64,000 nucleotides of DNA from Gordonia sp. ABSL11-1 (GTDB lineage Bacteria; Actinomycetota; Actinomycetes; Mycobacteriales; Mycobacteriaceae): NCBI RefSeq assembly GCF_030315685.1, contig NZ_JASXSI010000023.1, forward strand, positions 20,590 to 84,589, read 5' to 3'. How positions within the stretch are numbered: position 1 is the first letter of the stretch; each line of letters starts with the position of its first letter. Made by a program: the position numbers and the translations under genes. Below the pieces are notes generated by a model that saw nothing but the letters and a program-made list of their open reading frames with translations, had not been told where the DNA came from and searched no databases. This document shows positions 45,080 to 54,175 of the stretch, in pieces.

Positions 45080-45153
45080 TCCGATCCGCTCCCGGCGACC
45101 CGGTCGGCGAAACCCACCGGCGCCGGGGGCACACGCCTGCGTATTCTGGGTGA

Positions 45154-46170
45154 ATGGTTGACGTCGACAACGCTCTCACCCGCCGCGTCGCGCGGGGGGC
45201 AGGATCGGTCCCCGGCCTGACCTCTGCCTCGGCCGCACGGGTCGTCGGAGGCCTGGCCGGTATGGCGGCCGCCGGACTCTTCTATTCGACAGTGATCGAA
45301 CGCAACGCGTTCACGCTGCGGCACAGCACCCTGGCCGTGCTCGAACCGGGAGCATCACCGCTTCGCGTGCTACACATCAGCGATCTGCACATGACACCGC
45401 ATCAGCGCCTCAAGCAGGCGTGGGTGTCCGAGCTCGAAGCGCTCGAACCCGACCTCGTGATCAACACCGGCGACAATCTGGCCCACCCGCAGGCGGTTCC
45501 GTCGGTCATCCAGTCCCTCGGCGGGCTGCTGTCGCGGCCGGGGCTGTTCGTGTTCGGCTCCAACGACTACTTCGGTCCGCGCCCGAAGAATCCGTTCCAG
45601 TACTTCAAGTCCGATCACACCCGCACCTTCGGGGATCCGCTGCCGTGGCAGGATCTGCGGGCGGCGTTCACCGAACGCGGCTGGTTGGACGCGACCCACA
45701 CCGTGCGTGAACTCGAGGTCGGCGGGGTGCGCGTGGTCGCCGCGGGCGTCGACGACCCGCACATCGAGCGGGACCGCTACGAGACCGTCGCGGGGCGGCC
45801 GAATCCGCTCGCGCACCTGCGTCTCGGACTCACCCATTCGCCGGAGCCCCGGGTTCTGGACCGCTTCGCCGAGGACGGCTACGACCTGGTGCTGGCCGGA
45901 CACACCCATGGCGGGCAGCTCTGCCTCCCGTTCTTCGGTGCGCTGGTCACCAACTGCCAGATCGACCGATCCCGCGTCAAAGGCGTGTCGAGCTGGGGAT
46001 CGACGATGAAGCTGCACGTCAGCGCCGGATTGGGTACCTCTCCGTACGCGCCGGCCCGCTTCTGCTGCCGCCCCGAGGCCAGCCTGCTGACGCTGACCCC
46101 GGTCTCGCACGGCGACGCCGCCTACGACGAGGATCACTCACTCCCCCAATTGGCGACCGAGATCAGCTGA
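45154..46170 (+). CDS. Metallophosphoesterase, Rv3683-like
   Basis: 338 residues. Calcineurin-like motifs in order: LHISDLHMTP, VINTGDNLAHP, FVFGSNDYFGPR (the usual GNH is GSND), LTHSPEPR, and AGHTHGGQLCLP. A hydrophobic stretch near residue 30-45 (VVGGLAGMAAAGLFYS) suggests membrane association. ATG 45154 is 6 nt after TATTCT (leaderless). It follows ponA2 as in M. tuberculosis. Substrate unknown; an envelope phosphate ester is possible. Confidence 0.9.
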   Translation: MVDVDNALTRRVARGAGSVPGLTSASAARVVGGLAGMAAAGLFYSTVIERNAFTLRHSTLAVLEPGASPLRVLHISDLHMTPHQRLKQAWVSELEALEPDLVINTGDNLAHPQAVPSVIQSLGGLLSRPGLFVFGSNDYFGPRPKNPFQYFKSDHTRTFGDPLPWQDLRAAFTERGWLDATHTVRELEVGGVRVVAAGVDDPHIERDRYETVAGRPNPLAHLRLGLTHSPEPRVLDRFAEDGYDLVLAGHTHGGQLCLPFFGALVTNCQIDRSRVKGVSSWGSTMKLHVSAGLGTSPYAPARFCCRPEASLLTLTPVSHGDAAYDEDHSLPQLATEIS

Positions 46171-46487
46171 GCGGTTCGCCCGATCCGGAGCGGGTGACAC
46201 GGCAACGTCGCCTGGGCCGCGGGAGCGCTGGGCTGCTGGGCTGTCGGGCCGATGACCGCGCGGCGGCGGCCCCGGAAATACTCCCCCGAAAAGCACCAAG
46301 AAACTTTTTGCGCCCCGGAAATGCGCCCAGCAATTCCGCATCGCCCCAGCTCACGACGCAGGACCAACAACCACACGCCCCTCGCGGGCGCTTTCCCGGG
46401 GCGCCTTTCCGGACCCGCGGGCGCTTTCCCGGTGCCCCGGCCATCTACCTCTGGGGCACGTTCCCTGCGCGCACTATCATCGGCCAC
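46171..46487. other. Intergenic region with a short direct repeat
   Basis: 317 bp without a credible gene. A 17-bp direct repeat, CGCGGGCGCTTTCCCGG, occurs at 46383-46399 and 46416-46432 (33-bp period), with a partial copy between. CCCCGGAAAT also occurs twice further left. Open frames here are low-complexity shadows. The promoter of the next gene is at its right end. Confidence 0.5.
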
Positions 46488-47186
46488 GTGCCCGCCCTCG
46501 ACGACGTCCGCGTTCTCGCCTTCGACACGTTCGGCACGGTCACCGACTGGTTCACCGGGATCTCGACCACTGTCCGCGACACCATCCCGGACGTCGACGC
46601 GGCGGCGTTCACCCGCGAGTGGCGACGACGCTACGGTCCGATCCTGGCCCGCGTGGAATCGGGTGAGCTGCCATGGTGCCGACTCGATGATCTGCAGACC
46701 GAGACCCTGCTCGACGTGGCGACCGAGTTCGGTGTCGTGCTGTCCGACGCCCAGACGACGAGCCTCGTCCGAGCGTGGCGGACCATCCCCGGATGGCCGG
46801 ACGCCGCCGACGGAATCCGAAGACTCAAGCGCGATTTCATCGTCTGCGCGCTCAGCAACGGGACGGTTGCGCTGCTCACCGACATGGCCCGGCACAACGG
46901 CTTCGCGTGGGACGTGATAGGCGCGTCCGACCTCTGGCACCACTACAAACCGGCACGCGAGACCTACTGCGGGCTGGCCGAACTGCTCGAGGTCACACCG
47001 TCGGCGGTGATGATGGTCGCCACCCATCAGGGTGATCTCGACGCCGCTCGATCCTTCGGTCTCCGTACCGCGTTCATCGAGCGCCCACTGGAATGGGGTG
47101 GCGACCCGAAGGACGATTCGGGCTCTCCCGACAACGATCTCCACGCCACCGATTTGGCGGATCTGGCCGATCAGCTCGGCTGCTGA
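46488..47186 (+). CDS. HAD-superfamily hydrolase, haloacid-dehalogenase type II-like
   Basis: 232 residues. Motif I LAFDTFGTVTDWFTGI has the nucleophile Asp; CALSNGTVALLTDMARHNGF is motif II; HHYKPARETY provides the Lys. The acidic motif is MVATHQGDLDAARSFGL in place of the family SSNxxDVxGA, as in a subgroup. It should cleave C-halogen or phosphate bonds of small acids; the reaction is uncertain. Start GTG 46488 is 7 nt after TATCAT (leaderless). Confidence 0.85.
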   Translation: MPALDDVRVLAFDTFGTVTDWFTGISTTVRDTIPDVDAAAFTREWRRRYGPILARVESGELPWCRLDDLQTETLLDVATEFGVVLSDAQTTSLVRAWRTIPGWPDAADGIRRLKRDFIVCALSNGTVALLTDMARHNGFAWDVIGASDLWHHYKPARETYCGLAELLEVTPSAVMMVATHQGDLDAARSFGLRTAFIERPLEWGGDPKDDSGSPDNDLHATDLADLADQLGC

Positions 47187-47367
47187 GCTCCCCTACTCGT
47201 TCGCACGACAAACAACCTCGCTTCCAGACTCTCTCGATCACCGATCCTCGACCACCTCCGCCGGTCAATCACCCACTACGGAGGATGTGGACCCCGATCC
47301 GTCGGGCGACCATTCGAGATGAGGTGCATCGGAAGAAGCCCGATCACCCGGGAGAGAAAGAGCTGTC

Positions 47368-47784
47368 ATGACCACCACCCATCGCGAGGAGTATCGCGAG
47401 GAACATCGCGTGCAACAGGGCTTCGCCGCCGGTGCGACCATCGGCGCGGCAGTCCTCCTGCTCACCGGCGGCATCATCGCGCTCCTGCAGGGCATCTCGG
47501 CCGTCGCCAACGACGATCTCTTCGTCGTCGGACCCGAGTACGTCTACCAGCTGGACCTGTCCACCTGGGGCTGGATCCACATCGTCCTGTCGATCGTCGC
47601 GATCGCCGTCGCGATCGGCATGTTCACGGGCGCGGCGTGGGCGCGGGTCAGCGCGATCATCATCGCGTCGCTGTCGATCATCCTGAACTTCCTGTGGTTG
47701 CCGTACTACCCATGGTGGTCGATCCTCGTGATCGCCATCGACATCGTGATCATCTGGGCCGTGGCCACCTGGAAGACTGCCTGA
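47368..47784 (+). CDS. Four-helix membrane protein, DUF7144-like (paralog 1)
   Basis: 138 residues. After a charged start (MTTTHREEYREEHRVQQ) there are four membrane helices, with conserved blocks LLQGISAVANDDLFVVGPEYV, STWGWIHI and FLWLPYYPWWSILVIAID, ending IWAVATWK. A second copy with about 60 percent identity lies at 58581-58997. GAGAAAGAG precedes the ATG. Function unknown; members of this family are common in actinobacteria, often near stress genes. Confidence 0.85.
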   Translation: MTTTHREEYREEHRVQQGFAAGATIGAAVLLLTGGIIALLQGISAVANDDLFVVGPEYVYQLDLSTWGWIHIVLSIVAIAVAIGMFTGAAWARVSAIIIASLSIILNFLWLPYYPWWSILVIAIDIVIIWAVATWKTA

Positions 47785-47835
47785 CCCGGGCACTCGACCG
47801 GATCATCACCGACAGCCGACATGGCCGGCCCGGCC

Positions 47836-48360
47836 CTACCCTCGCGGTGGGGCCAGGTCGGCCATCGCTCGCATCAGCGTCGTGTAGACGACGCTGGGTT
47901 CGGCGTCGTGCCAGTCGGTCTCGGCCGTCATCTCGGTGGTCGGCTCGCCGACGTCCGACGGCGCGTACAACCACCACAGGTTGTGCCAGGGATCGAGGAA
48001 GCGCGCCAGGTCATACCCGCCGTAGAACTCCGATCGGGGTGTGACGGTGGTCGATCCGGCCCGCTCCGCTCGTTCCAGCACCTCGTCGACGTCATGCACG
48101 TAGACCTGGGTGAGCGCAGGCGTGAACGGCCAGTCCGGTTTACGATCGCCGATCATGATCGTCGAGTCGCCGACGACCACCTCCGCGTGGATCAGCGTGC
48201 CGTCGCGATCAGGTGTCCGCACCGCCGCATGCTCCTGGCCGTCGAAGACGTCGACGAGGAAGTCGATGAAGTCCGCCGCGCCGTCGACGACGATGAACGT
48301 GTTGACGGTGTGGTTGTGGGCGGGCAGGTTCTCGGTCAGTGGTTGCCGTTGGTCATCCAT
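47836..48360 (-). CDS. VOC/glyoxalase-like protein (PhnB type)
   Basis: 174 residues. Vicinal-oxygen-chelate fold: NTFIVVDGAADFIDFLVDVF, LIHAEVVVGDSTIMIGD, and VYVHDVDEVLERAERAGS followed by ARFLDPWHNLWWLYAP. This is the PhnB-like group, whose activity is rarely known. TACCGT lies 7 nt before ATG 48360, indicating a leaderless message, so it is not an operon member of the enoyl-CoA hydratase gene 30 bp upstream. Confidence 0.82.
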   Translation of the reverse strand: MDDQRQPLTENLPAHNHTVNTFIVVDGAADFIDFLVDVFDGQEHAAVRTPDRDGTLIHAEVVVGDSTIMIGDRKPDWPFTPALTQVYVHDVDEVLERAERAGSTTVTPRSEFYGGYDLARFLDPWHNLWWLYAPSDVGEPTTEMTAETDWHDAEPSVVYTTLMRAMADLAPPRG

Positions 48361-48390
48361 GCCCTCGACGGTAGGAGTGACTGCGGACGA

Positions 48391-49185
48391 TCACTGTCCG
48401 CGTTGGCCGTCCGTTCCCACGCCGTCTCCGTGACGCCCCGCTCCGCCCGCGAAGCGGGTGGCCCCCGCAACGGTGTCCGCCGACAACGACACCATGCCGT
48501 GCCGCAGCTCGTTGGCGATGGCCATCGGCTCGTCGAGCCCGTCCTGTTCCAGCGCCGACAACCGGTCCTGACGCAGGCATGTCTGGGGGAACGCCGCGAC
48601 CTCGACGGCGAGTCGGACCGCGGCGTCGAGCGACGTACCCGCCGGCACGACCCGGCTGGCCAGCCCGATCTCGAGCGCCTCGGTCGCCGACACCGCCCGC
48701 CCGGTGAGGATCAGATCCATCGCCCGACCGGCTCCGACGAGCCGGGGCAGCCGGACCGTTCCCCCGTCGATCAGCGGGACGCCCCACCGACGGCAGAAGA
48801 CGCCGAAGGTGGCATCGTCATCGACGACGCGAAGATCCGCCCACAGCGCGAGCTCGAGCCCTCCCGCGACGGCGTGTCCGGAGACCGCGGCGATGACCGG
48901 TTTGCCCAGTCGCATCCGCGTCGGCCCCATCGGACCGTCGCCGTGGTCGGCGACGCGGTTCGGCTCGCCGTCGGCGATGGCTCTGAGGTCGGCTCCGGCG
49001 CAGAAGGTCCCGCCCTCGCCATACAACACGGCGACGGCGACCGAGTCGTCGGCGTCGAATCGACGGAACGCGTCGGCGAGCGCGTCCGCGGTCGGACGGT
49101 CGACGGCATTGCGCACCTGCGGCCGGTCGATGCCGATGATCCGCACCGGTCCGTCGGTCCGCTCCACGATGGTCGACGAGCTCAT
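48391..49185 (-). CDS. Enoyl-CoA hydratase/isomerase family protein
   Basis: 264 residues of the crotonase fold. IIGIDRPQVRNAVDRPTADAL, the oxyanion turn GTFCAGADLRAIADG, and AVSGHAVAGGLELALWADLRV are visible. A Glu/Asp pair typical of hydration is not obvious (FCRRWGVPLIDGG), so isomerase, hydratase or other acyl-CoA activity is possible. Start ATG 49185 has GGGAGG about 7 nt upstream; the much longer open frame before it overlaps the dehydrogenase gene and is rejected. It lies 164 bp downstream of that gene and may share its transcript. Confidence 0.88.
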   Translation of the reverse strand: MSSSTIVERTDGPVRIIGIDRPQVRNAVDRPTADALADAFRRFDADDSVAVAVLYGEGGTFCAGADLRAIADGEPNRVADHGDGPMGPTRMRLGKPVIAAVSGHAVAGGLELALWADLRVVDDDATFGVFCRRWGVPLIDGGTVRLPRLVGAGRAMDLILTGRAVSATEALEIGLASRVVPAGTSLDAAVRLAVEVAAFPQTCLRQDRLSALEQDGLDEPMAIANELRHGMVSLSADTVAGATRFAGGAGRHGDGVGTDGQRGQ

Positions 49186-49349
49186 CCGCGACCTCCCTTC
49201 TGTCAGTGACTCATACGTTGGCGCCCGGGGCGGAACGCTTCCAGTCGCCGTAGGGTTCGTCCCGTTCGCGGAACAGACTGTCGTCACCGTCGGTCTGGCT
49301 GCGATACCAGGGTGCCGCTCGTGGGTCGTCGACGCCGTCCACGGCGAGA

Positions 49350-50990
49350 TCAACCGACCTTCGGCGTGACACGGTCGAGAATGGTCACGATGTCGAGCCC
49401 TGCTGGTAGACAACCGAACACGTCGCCACGCAACGATCCGAACCGGCTGGACACGAACGCCTCGGCGACCGCCGGGTGACCGAATCGCAGCAGCAGTGAA
49501 CCCTGCAGCACCAGCGCCATGTCGCCGACGATCTGCCGCGCCGCAAATTGGATGTCGGTGGGCTCCGAGACGTCGGCGAATCGGCCGCGGAGCGCCGTCA
49601 CCGCGCGGTCGAGTGCCGGGGACTGACCGCGCGCGACCTCGACCTCGTCGAAGAACACCTCCAGGGTCTCCGGCTGTCGGGCGATGGCACGCAACACGTC
49701 GAGTGCGGCGACGTTCCCGGAGCCCTCCCACACCGACATCAGCGGGGCCTCCCGGTACAGTCGCGGCATACGCGATTCCTCCACATAACCGTTGCCGCCC
49801 AGGCATTCCAGCGATTCGGCCGCATGCACCGGTCCGCGCTTGCACACGTAGTACTTGCTGACCGCGAGGCCGATGCGTCGTACCGCATCCGCACGCGCGT
49901 CGCCCCCGACGGCACGGTCGGTCACCTCCGCCAGCCACAGGGCGGCCACGGTCGACGCCTCGGCCTCGACGGCAAGATCCGCGATCACGTTGCGCATCAA
50001 CGGCTGATCGATCAGCGCCGCCCCGAACGCACGGCGATGGGCCGCATGATGAGCCGCGTTCATAACCCCTGTCCGCATCGACGTGGCGGTCCCGAGGGTG
50101 CAGTCGAGCCGCGTCAGATTGACCATCTCGACGATGGTCGGCACGCCCCGCCCCTCCTCACCGACCAGCCAGCCGACGGTGTCGTCGTATTCCACCTCGC
50201 TGCTCGCGTTGGACCGGTTGCCCAGCTTGTCCTTGAGTCGTTGAAGCGCAAAAGGATTGCGCGATCCGTCGGGCAGGACCCGCGGAACGAAGAAACACGA
50301 CAGCCCGGAGGGCGCCTGAGCGAGCAGGAGGAACACGTCCGACATCGGCGCGGAGGTGAACCACTTGTGCCCCGTGATGCGGTAGGTGCCGTCGCCCAAC
50401 GGTTTCGCCGCGGTGGTGTTGGACCGCACGTCCGAACCGCCCTGCTTCTCCGTCATCGACATGCCTGCCGTGAGACCCCCCTTCGCCAGCGGCGGACGAA
50501 GGCCCGGCTCGTATACCGACGTGGTCAGCAGCGGTTCGTAGCGCGACGCGAGTTCGGGGTTGGCCCGTAGGGCCGGCACCACCGCGTACGTCATCGAGAT
50601 CGGGCACAGGTGACCGGCATCGGTCGGGCCCCACACGCTCATCTTCGCCGCCCGCACCAGGTGCGGGTTCGGCCCCGACTCCGCCCAGGGGGTCCCATGC
50701 AGTCCGAAACCGACTGCGCGACGCATGAGTTCGTGATACGCCGGGTCATAGTCGACCTCGTCGATCCGATTGCCGTACCTGTCGTGCGTCCGGAGGGCCG
50801 GCGGATTCACCTCGGCGCGGTCGGCGAGATCGAGGGCCTCCGCAGATCCCGCCTGGCGTCCGATCTCGTGCAGGTCGTCGAGTGCATGGTCGGCGCGGGC
50901 CCGAGCAAGGGCCTCGAGGATGACCGGTTGGTCGGCAAGATCGTGGTCCACGAGGGGCGGTACCTGGTTGGTGACCGTGTGTGTAGGCAT
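49350..50990 (-). CDS. Acyl-CoA dehydrogenase, AidB-like
   Basis: 546 residues, the length of the AidB group rather than of ordinary 380-residue dehydrogenases. TAGMSMTEKQGGSDVRSNTT is the flavin-contact motif, TGHKWFTSAPMSDVFLLLAQ follows, and the RLYREAPLMSVWEGSGNV block carries the AidB-type catalytic region. Predicted FAD enzyme acting on a long or branched acyl-CoA, or protective as AidB. Start ATG 50990 has AAGGAG 7 nt upstream. An inverted repeat at 51042-51079 overlies its promoter. Confidence 0.9.
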   Translation of the reverse strand: MPTHTVTNQVPPLVDHDLADQPVILEALARARADHALDDLHEIGRQAGSAEALDLADRAEVNPPALRTHDRYGNRIDEVDYDPAYHELMRRAVGFGLHGTPWAESGPNPHLVRAAKMSVWGPTDAGHLCPISMTYAVVPALRANPELASRYEPLLTTSVYEPGLRPPLAKGGLTAGMSMTEKQGGSDVRSNTTAAKPLGDGTYRITGHKWFTSAPMSDVFLLLAQAPSGLSCFFVPRVLPDGSRNPFALQRLKDKLGNRSNASSEVEYDDTVGWLVGEEGRGVPTIVEMVNLTRLDCTLGTATSMRTGVMNAAHHAAHRRAFGAALIDQPLMRNVIADLAVEAEASTVAALWLAEVTDRAVGGDARADAVRRIGLAVSKYYVCKRGPVHAAESLECLGGNGYVEESRMPRLYREAPLMSVWEGSGNVAALDVLRAIARQPETLEVFFDEVEVARGQSPALDRAVTALRGRFADVSEPTDIQFAARQIVGDMALVLQGSLLLRFGHPAVAEAFVSSRFGSLRGDVFGCLPAGLDIVTILDRVTPKVG

Positions 50991-51041
50991 GGCACGACTC
51001 CTTCGATGACGGGACGACGGCATACTCGACGGCGTGGCCAG

Positions 51042-51079
51042 TATTACATATCCTGCGCGCACGATTCACTGATGTAATA
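51042..51079. promoter_or_regulatory. Inverted-repeat operator upstream of the AidB-like gene
   Basis: TATTACAT (51042-51049) and ATGTAATA (51072-51079) are a perfect 8-bp inverted repeat with centres 30 bp apart, about three helical turns. Half-sites share TTACAT with the repeat before the decarboxylase gene at 53301-53326. Confidence 0.5.
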
Positions 51080-51157
51080 TCACCCACCTGGTGCCGATTC
51101 CTCAGTAGTTCACGACACCCGCTCGCCCGCCGCGTGTGATCGGCTGCTTGCGGTCGG

Positions 51158-52084
51158 TCACTCGCCCCCGCCGAGGAGGTCGGTCATTCCTCGCCGGTAG
51201 GTCGTGACCTCGAAGTCGGGAAAGCGAGTGGTGAACTTCGAGGAGTCGAAGATGTTGTCATCGCGGTAGCGAGGCAGCAGTTCGGAGGCTTCCTTCACGG
51301 ATTGGTTGAACAGGCCACCGACTGCGAAGACCTTCGCGGGGATGGTGGTGTAGCCGATGTCCTCACCGGTGATCTCGCCGGACACTTCGATCATCTCCTG
51401 GTAGGTGAGACGTCGCGGGTCTATCGGCAGGTGCCAGGTCTGGCCGTAGGCGTCGGGAGTATTGCCGATCAGTCCCATACCGCGGCTGGCGTCCGGGGTC
51501 CAGATCAGAGAGCGTTCGGTGTGCGCGCTGACCGGGACCATGGGTCGCTTGCCCTGCTTGATCCGGTCGAAGATCGCGGAGTTGGTGAGGCTCTTGGTTT
51601 TCCCGGGGCCGTAGAACTCGGGTGCGCGACAGATGACGGCCTCGATGGTCTCGTTACGCATCTGGTAGAGCAGCATGTTCGCGATGTGCGCGCGGACGGT
51701 CGCTTTGCGGCCGACGGGCGCAAAGCGGGTGTCTTCGACCTGTGGGGATGAGGTTCGCGGGTACATGTAGGTGTTGTCGAAGAAGACCAGTTTGGTGTCG
51801 TGCTTCTGGCATGCGGCAATGGTGTTGGCCATCATCACCGGAAACTGTCGTTCCCATAGCGCCGAGTCGATGGGCAGGCCGACCGTCAGGTAAGCGATCT
51901 CGCTGCCCTTGACGGCGTCGGCGGTGCCAGTGGCGTCCATCAGGTTCGCCGAGACCAGTTGATCGGTGTCGTGGACTCTTCTCGGGTGTCGGCTCACGAG
52001 GCGAAGATCGTGGGTGACGTTGTCGTGGAGGTAGTGGGTGAGCTCTTCGGCGATCTGGCCGTTGGCTCCTAGCACGGTGTGCAT
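51158..52084 (-). CDS. NAD(P)-dependent epimerase/reductase (extended SDR)
   Basis: 308 residues. The N-terminal nucleotide motif HTVLGANGQIAEEL is close to GxxGxxG. Blocks FFDNTYMYPRTSS and CRAPEFYGPGKTKS follow the extended SDR plan. The Tyr-x3-Lys pair is not clearly conserved, so catalytic type is uncertain. It is the last gene after the decarboxylase, probably in the same transcript. Confidence 0.85.
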   Translation of the reverse strand: MHTVLGANGQIAEELTHYLHDNVTHDLRLVSRHPRRVHDTDQLVSANLMDATGTADAVKGSEIAYLTVGLPIDSALWERQFPVMMANTIAACQKHDTKLVFFDNTYMYPRTSSPQVEDTRFAPVGRKATVRAHIANMLLYQMRNETIEAVICRAPEFYGPGKTKSLTNSAIFDRIKQGKRPMVPVSAHTERSLIWTPDASRGMGLIGNTPDAYGQTWHLPIDPRRLTYQEMIEVSGEITGEDIGYTTIPAKVFAVGGLFNQSVKEASELLPRYRDDNIFDSSKFTTRFPDFEVTTYRRGMTDLLGGGE

Positions 52085-52093
52085 TCGTTTCCT

Positions 52094-52338
52094 CTACTCG
52101 GATCGCAGGACGTTGTCGGTCGCTTGCTGATGTGCTCCCCGGATGCGCTTGAGCCGGCTCCGAACCAGGGACGCCACTCGGCGGTAGAGCCCGGGATTCA
52201 TTCCGTCGGGAACGCCGACGGGCAAGAGCCGTTCGATGGCGATGGTCTGGGAATCGGTGCATTTCAGGCCGCCTGCACCCGGCGGGTGAGCGATGCCAGT
52301 CGGGTGCGGTCGACGTGACGCGTGATGGTGGTCGTCAT
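52094..52338 (-). pseudogene. Possible small gene split by a frameshift
   Basis: Between decarboxylase and epimerase, ATG 52338 opens a 24-residue frame (MTTTITRHVDRTRLASLTRR...) that stops at 52264. Directly after it, the next frame reads on as TDSQTIAIERLLPVGVPDGM and then NPGLYRRVASLVRSRLKRI... to a stop at 52094, 9 bp before the epimerase start. Joined, they would make a protein of about 80 residues in the correct operon spacing. I do not recognise it; both segments may instead be non-coding. Confidence 0.3.
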
Positions 52339-52346
52339 TGGGCTGC

Positions 52347-53273
52347 TCACCTGGCGGGGAACGAGACCGGGACGGGGATGTGCAGGGCGTTCTGGCATTC
52401 GGTGGCCACGTCGAGCCGCAGCGGCCTGATGGGCGACAAGGAGCGCACATCATCGGCAAGGCGACCCGACCCGAGCTCGAGGGTCAGGCCCCGGGGCAGC
52501 AGCGTGCCACCGGCGGAAAGGGTGTTGGTCTGGCTCAGCGTGGCGTTCCATCCGCCGCTGAGCTGGGTGTAGGAAATCAGCGTGGACACACTCGAGCCGC
52601 TGGCGACCGTCGTCTGTTTCGGGGTGACAGTGTTGAGCGCGATGTCGGTGCCACCGTCGTCGTTGGCCACCCGGGCGCGCGCCTTGAGATTGTCGATGTC
52701 GACATCGATGTCGGTGACCCATTTCGGGAATCCGTAGCCATCATGACCGCGGACCTGAGCGATCTCGGTGTTCACCGGCAACGACAGGACGTAGGCATGC
52801 GTCGTATCGTTGGCCAGCGTCGTCAACACGTCAGCGGCCCCCATCCCACCGTGGCGCGCGGGCCGTACCGCGATCCCGACGGTCGCCTCCGTGTAGAAGT
52901 CGATGTCGCAGACGTCGTAGCGGAAGAACACCACGGAAAACAATCCGATGCCAGGAGCAATCTGCAGTGGGTCGAGTTCATCAGGGAGCCGCGAGCGCAG
53001 CGCCTTGGTCGGGGCGACATACGTGACCTGGGCCTTCGACATCGAGTAGTAGAAGTTCGGGGTCCGGGTCGGCCCGATCGCCGACTGCACTTCAGTTTTC
53101 GGCAACGTCTGAAAGAAGTCGACACTGCGCACCCTGGGGTCCGCTGCGACGTCGTCCAGATCCGCGTTCATGCGGTAGCGGTCGTACAACCCACCTTTCG
53201 GAACGCGGACGATGCGGCCACCGAGGTCGACCTCGACCACATCGTTGTTCGGCTCGGCCTTCGACGATGTCAT
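52347..53273 (-). CDS. Acetoacetate decarboxylase-family protein
   Basis: 308 residues. The motif GHDGYGFPKWVTDID holds the lysine that forms the Schiff base in acetoacetate decarboxylase, and LPDELDPLQIAPGIGLFSVVFFRYDVC is typical of the fold. Members decarboxylate beta-keto acids or act as aldolase-like enzymes. GAGGAG lies 5 nt before ATG 53273. Promoter at 53308-53336, covered by an inverted repeat; divergent from a TetR gene. Confidence 0.85.
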   Translation of the reverse strand: MTSSKAEPNNDVVEVDLGGRIVRVPKGGLYDRYRMNADLDDVAADPRVRSVDFFQTLPKTEVQSAIGPTRTPNFYYSMSKAQVTYVAPTKALRSRLPDELDPLQIAPGIGLFSVVFFRYDVCDIDFYTEATVGIAVRPARHGGMGAADVLTTLANDTTHAYVLSLPVNTEIAQVRGHDGYGFPKWVTDIDVDIDNLKARARVANDDGGTDIALNTVTPKQTTVASGSSVSTLISYTQLSGGWNATLSQTNTLSAGGTLLPRGLTLELGSGRLADDVRSLSPIRPLRLDVATECQNALHIPVPVSFPAR

Positions 53274-53300
53274 GGCAGCTCCTCGGAATGTGTACGGCAC

Positions 53301-53336
53301 TTACATCACCGTAGACCGCAATGTATGCAGCGTCAA
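53301..53336 (-). promoter_or_regulatory. Promoter and operator of the decarboxylase operon
   Basis: On the minus strand TTGACG (53336-53331), 17-nt spacer, TACGGT (53313-53308) is a strong promoter. TTACAT (53301-53306) and ATGTAT (53321-53326) form an inverted repeat with centres 20 bp apart lying over the -10 and spacer, the likely binding site of the divergent TetR protein. Confidence 0.6.
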
Positions 53337-53459
53337 CATTCCCGTCACGAGATCAAGGCGATCGCCCCGAGACGACCGGGGTGTGGTCACCGGTACCGCT
53401 CGGCCGATTGTCGACGACGAATGGACTTCGAGCACAATGAGTTCGGAAGGAGGGCGACA

Positions 53460-54047
53460 ATGGCAAGCAGCACGACGAAGAAGAGCTATCACCACGGAGA
53501 TCTCCGTGCCACGCTATTGACGACGGCCATGGACATGCTCGAGCGCGGTGAGTCGTTCTCCATTCGCGCTGTCGCCCGCCAGGCGGGCGTCTCGGCGACG
53601 GCCCCGTATCGCCACTTCCCCGACCGCGACGCCCTGGAATCAGCCCTCGCCGCCCAGGGACTTCGCGATCTGAAGGCTGACCTGTCCCGTCATCGCGAAC
53701 TCCCCACCACGGGCGAAGAACTCGCCGACCTCGGTGCCGCGTACGTCGAGTTCGCGCTGCGTCGGCCTGCCCTGTTTCGCCTGATGTTCGGCAACGAATG
53801 CGACCACGACAGCGAGGAGCGGGTTCAGGCCGCCGCCGACGTTCACGAACTGCTGGCAGCGGCCATCACCGGCGTCTTTCCCGACGCCGACCCCATCGAC
53901 CTGGCACTCGGCGGCTGGGGTCTGGTGCACGGGATGGCCTGCCTCTACCTGGACCGCAAACTCACCAGCCCGTCGATCGACGACACCATTGGTCAAGTCC
54001 GCGCCTCGTTCATGGCCGTACTCGGAGTCCGAAGAGACGCCCGCTGA
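53460..54047 (+). CDS. TetR-family regulator
   Basis: 195 residues. N-terminal helix-turn-helix SIRAVARQAGVSATAPYRHFPDRDAL preceded by YHHGDLRATLL; C-terminal part of the WHG type (LALGGWGLVHGMACLYLD). AAGGAGG lies about 6 nt before ATG 53460. Faces the decarboxylase gene across 186 bp and so probably represses it and itself; ligand unknown. Confidence 0.9.
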   Translation: MASSTTKKSYHHGDLRATLLTTAMDMLERGESFSIRAVARQAGVSATAPYRHFPDRDALESALAAQGLRDLKADLSRHRELPTTGEELADLGAAYVEFALRRPALFRLMFGNECDHDSEERVQAAADVHELLAAAITGVFPDADPIDLALGGWGLVHGMACLYLDRKLTSPSIDDTIGQVRASFMAVLGVRRDAR

Positions 54048-54175
54048 GGGCTGACACGATTGCGGCCGCTTCAACCCGTTGACCTACCTACGAGGCCGCG
54101 CTAGCCTCCATGTGAGCGATGCACACATTCGAGTGTGTCGGGGCGCTCGAATCGCCGACCACAGAGGAGACCGGG

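Noticed and set aside
46163..46444. Minus-strand frame with a repeated APGKRPR peptide
   Set aside because: The peptide repeat is only the translation of a 17-bp direct DNA repeat; no ribosome site or conserved context.
47821..49209. 462-residue plus-strand frame opposite the VOC and hydratase genes
   Set aside because: Crosses two genes that have clear families on the other strand; composition is that of an antisense frame.
49186..49938. N-terminal extension of the enoyl-CoA hydratase frame
   Set aside because: Overlaps the same-strand dehydrogenase gene in another frame; ATG 49185 has GGGAGG at good spacing.
52338..53459. Long N-terminal extension of the TetR frame
   Set aside because: Runs antisense through the decarboxylase gene; the ATG at 53460 has a strong ribosome site and fits the family start.
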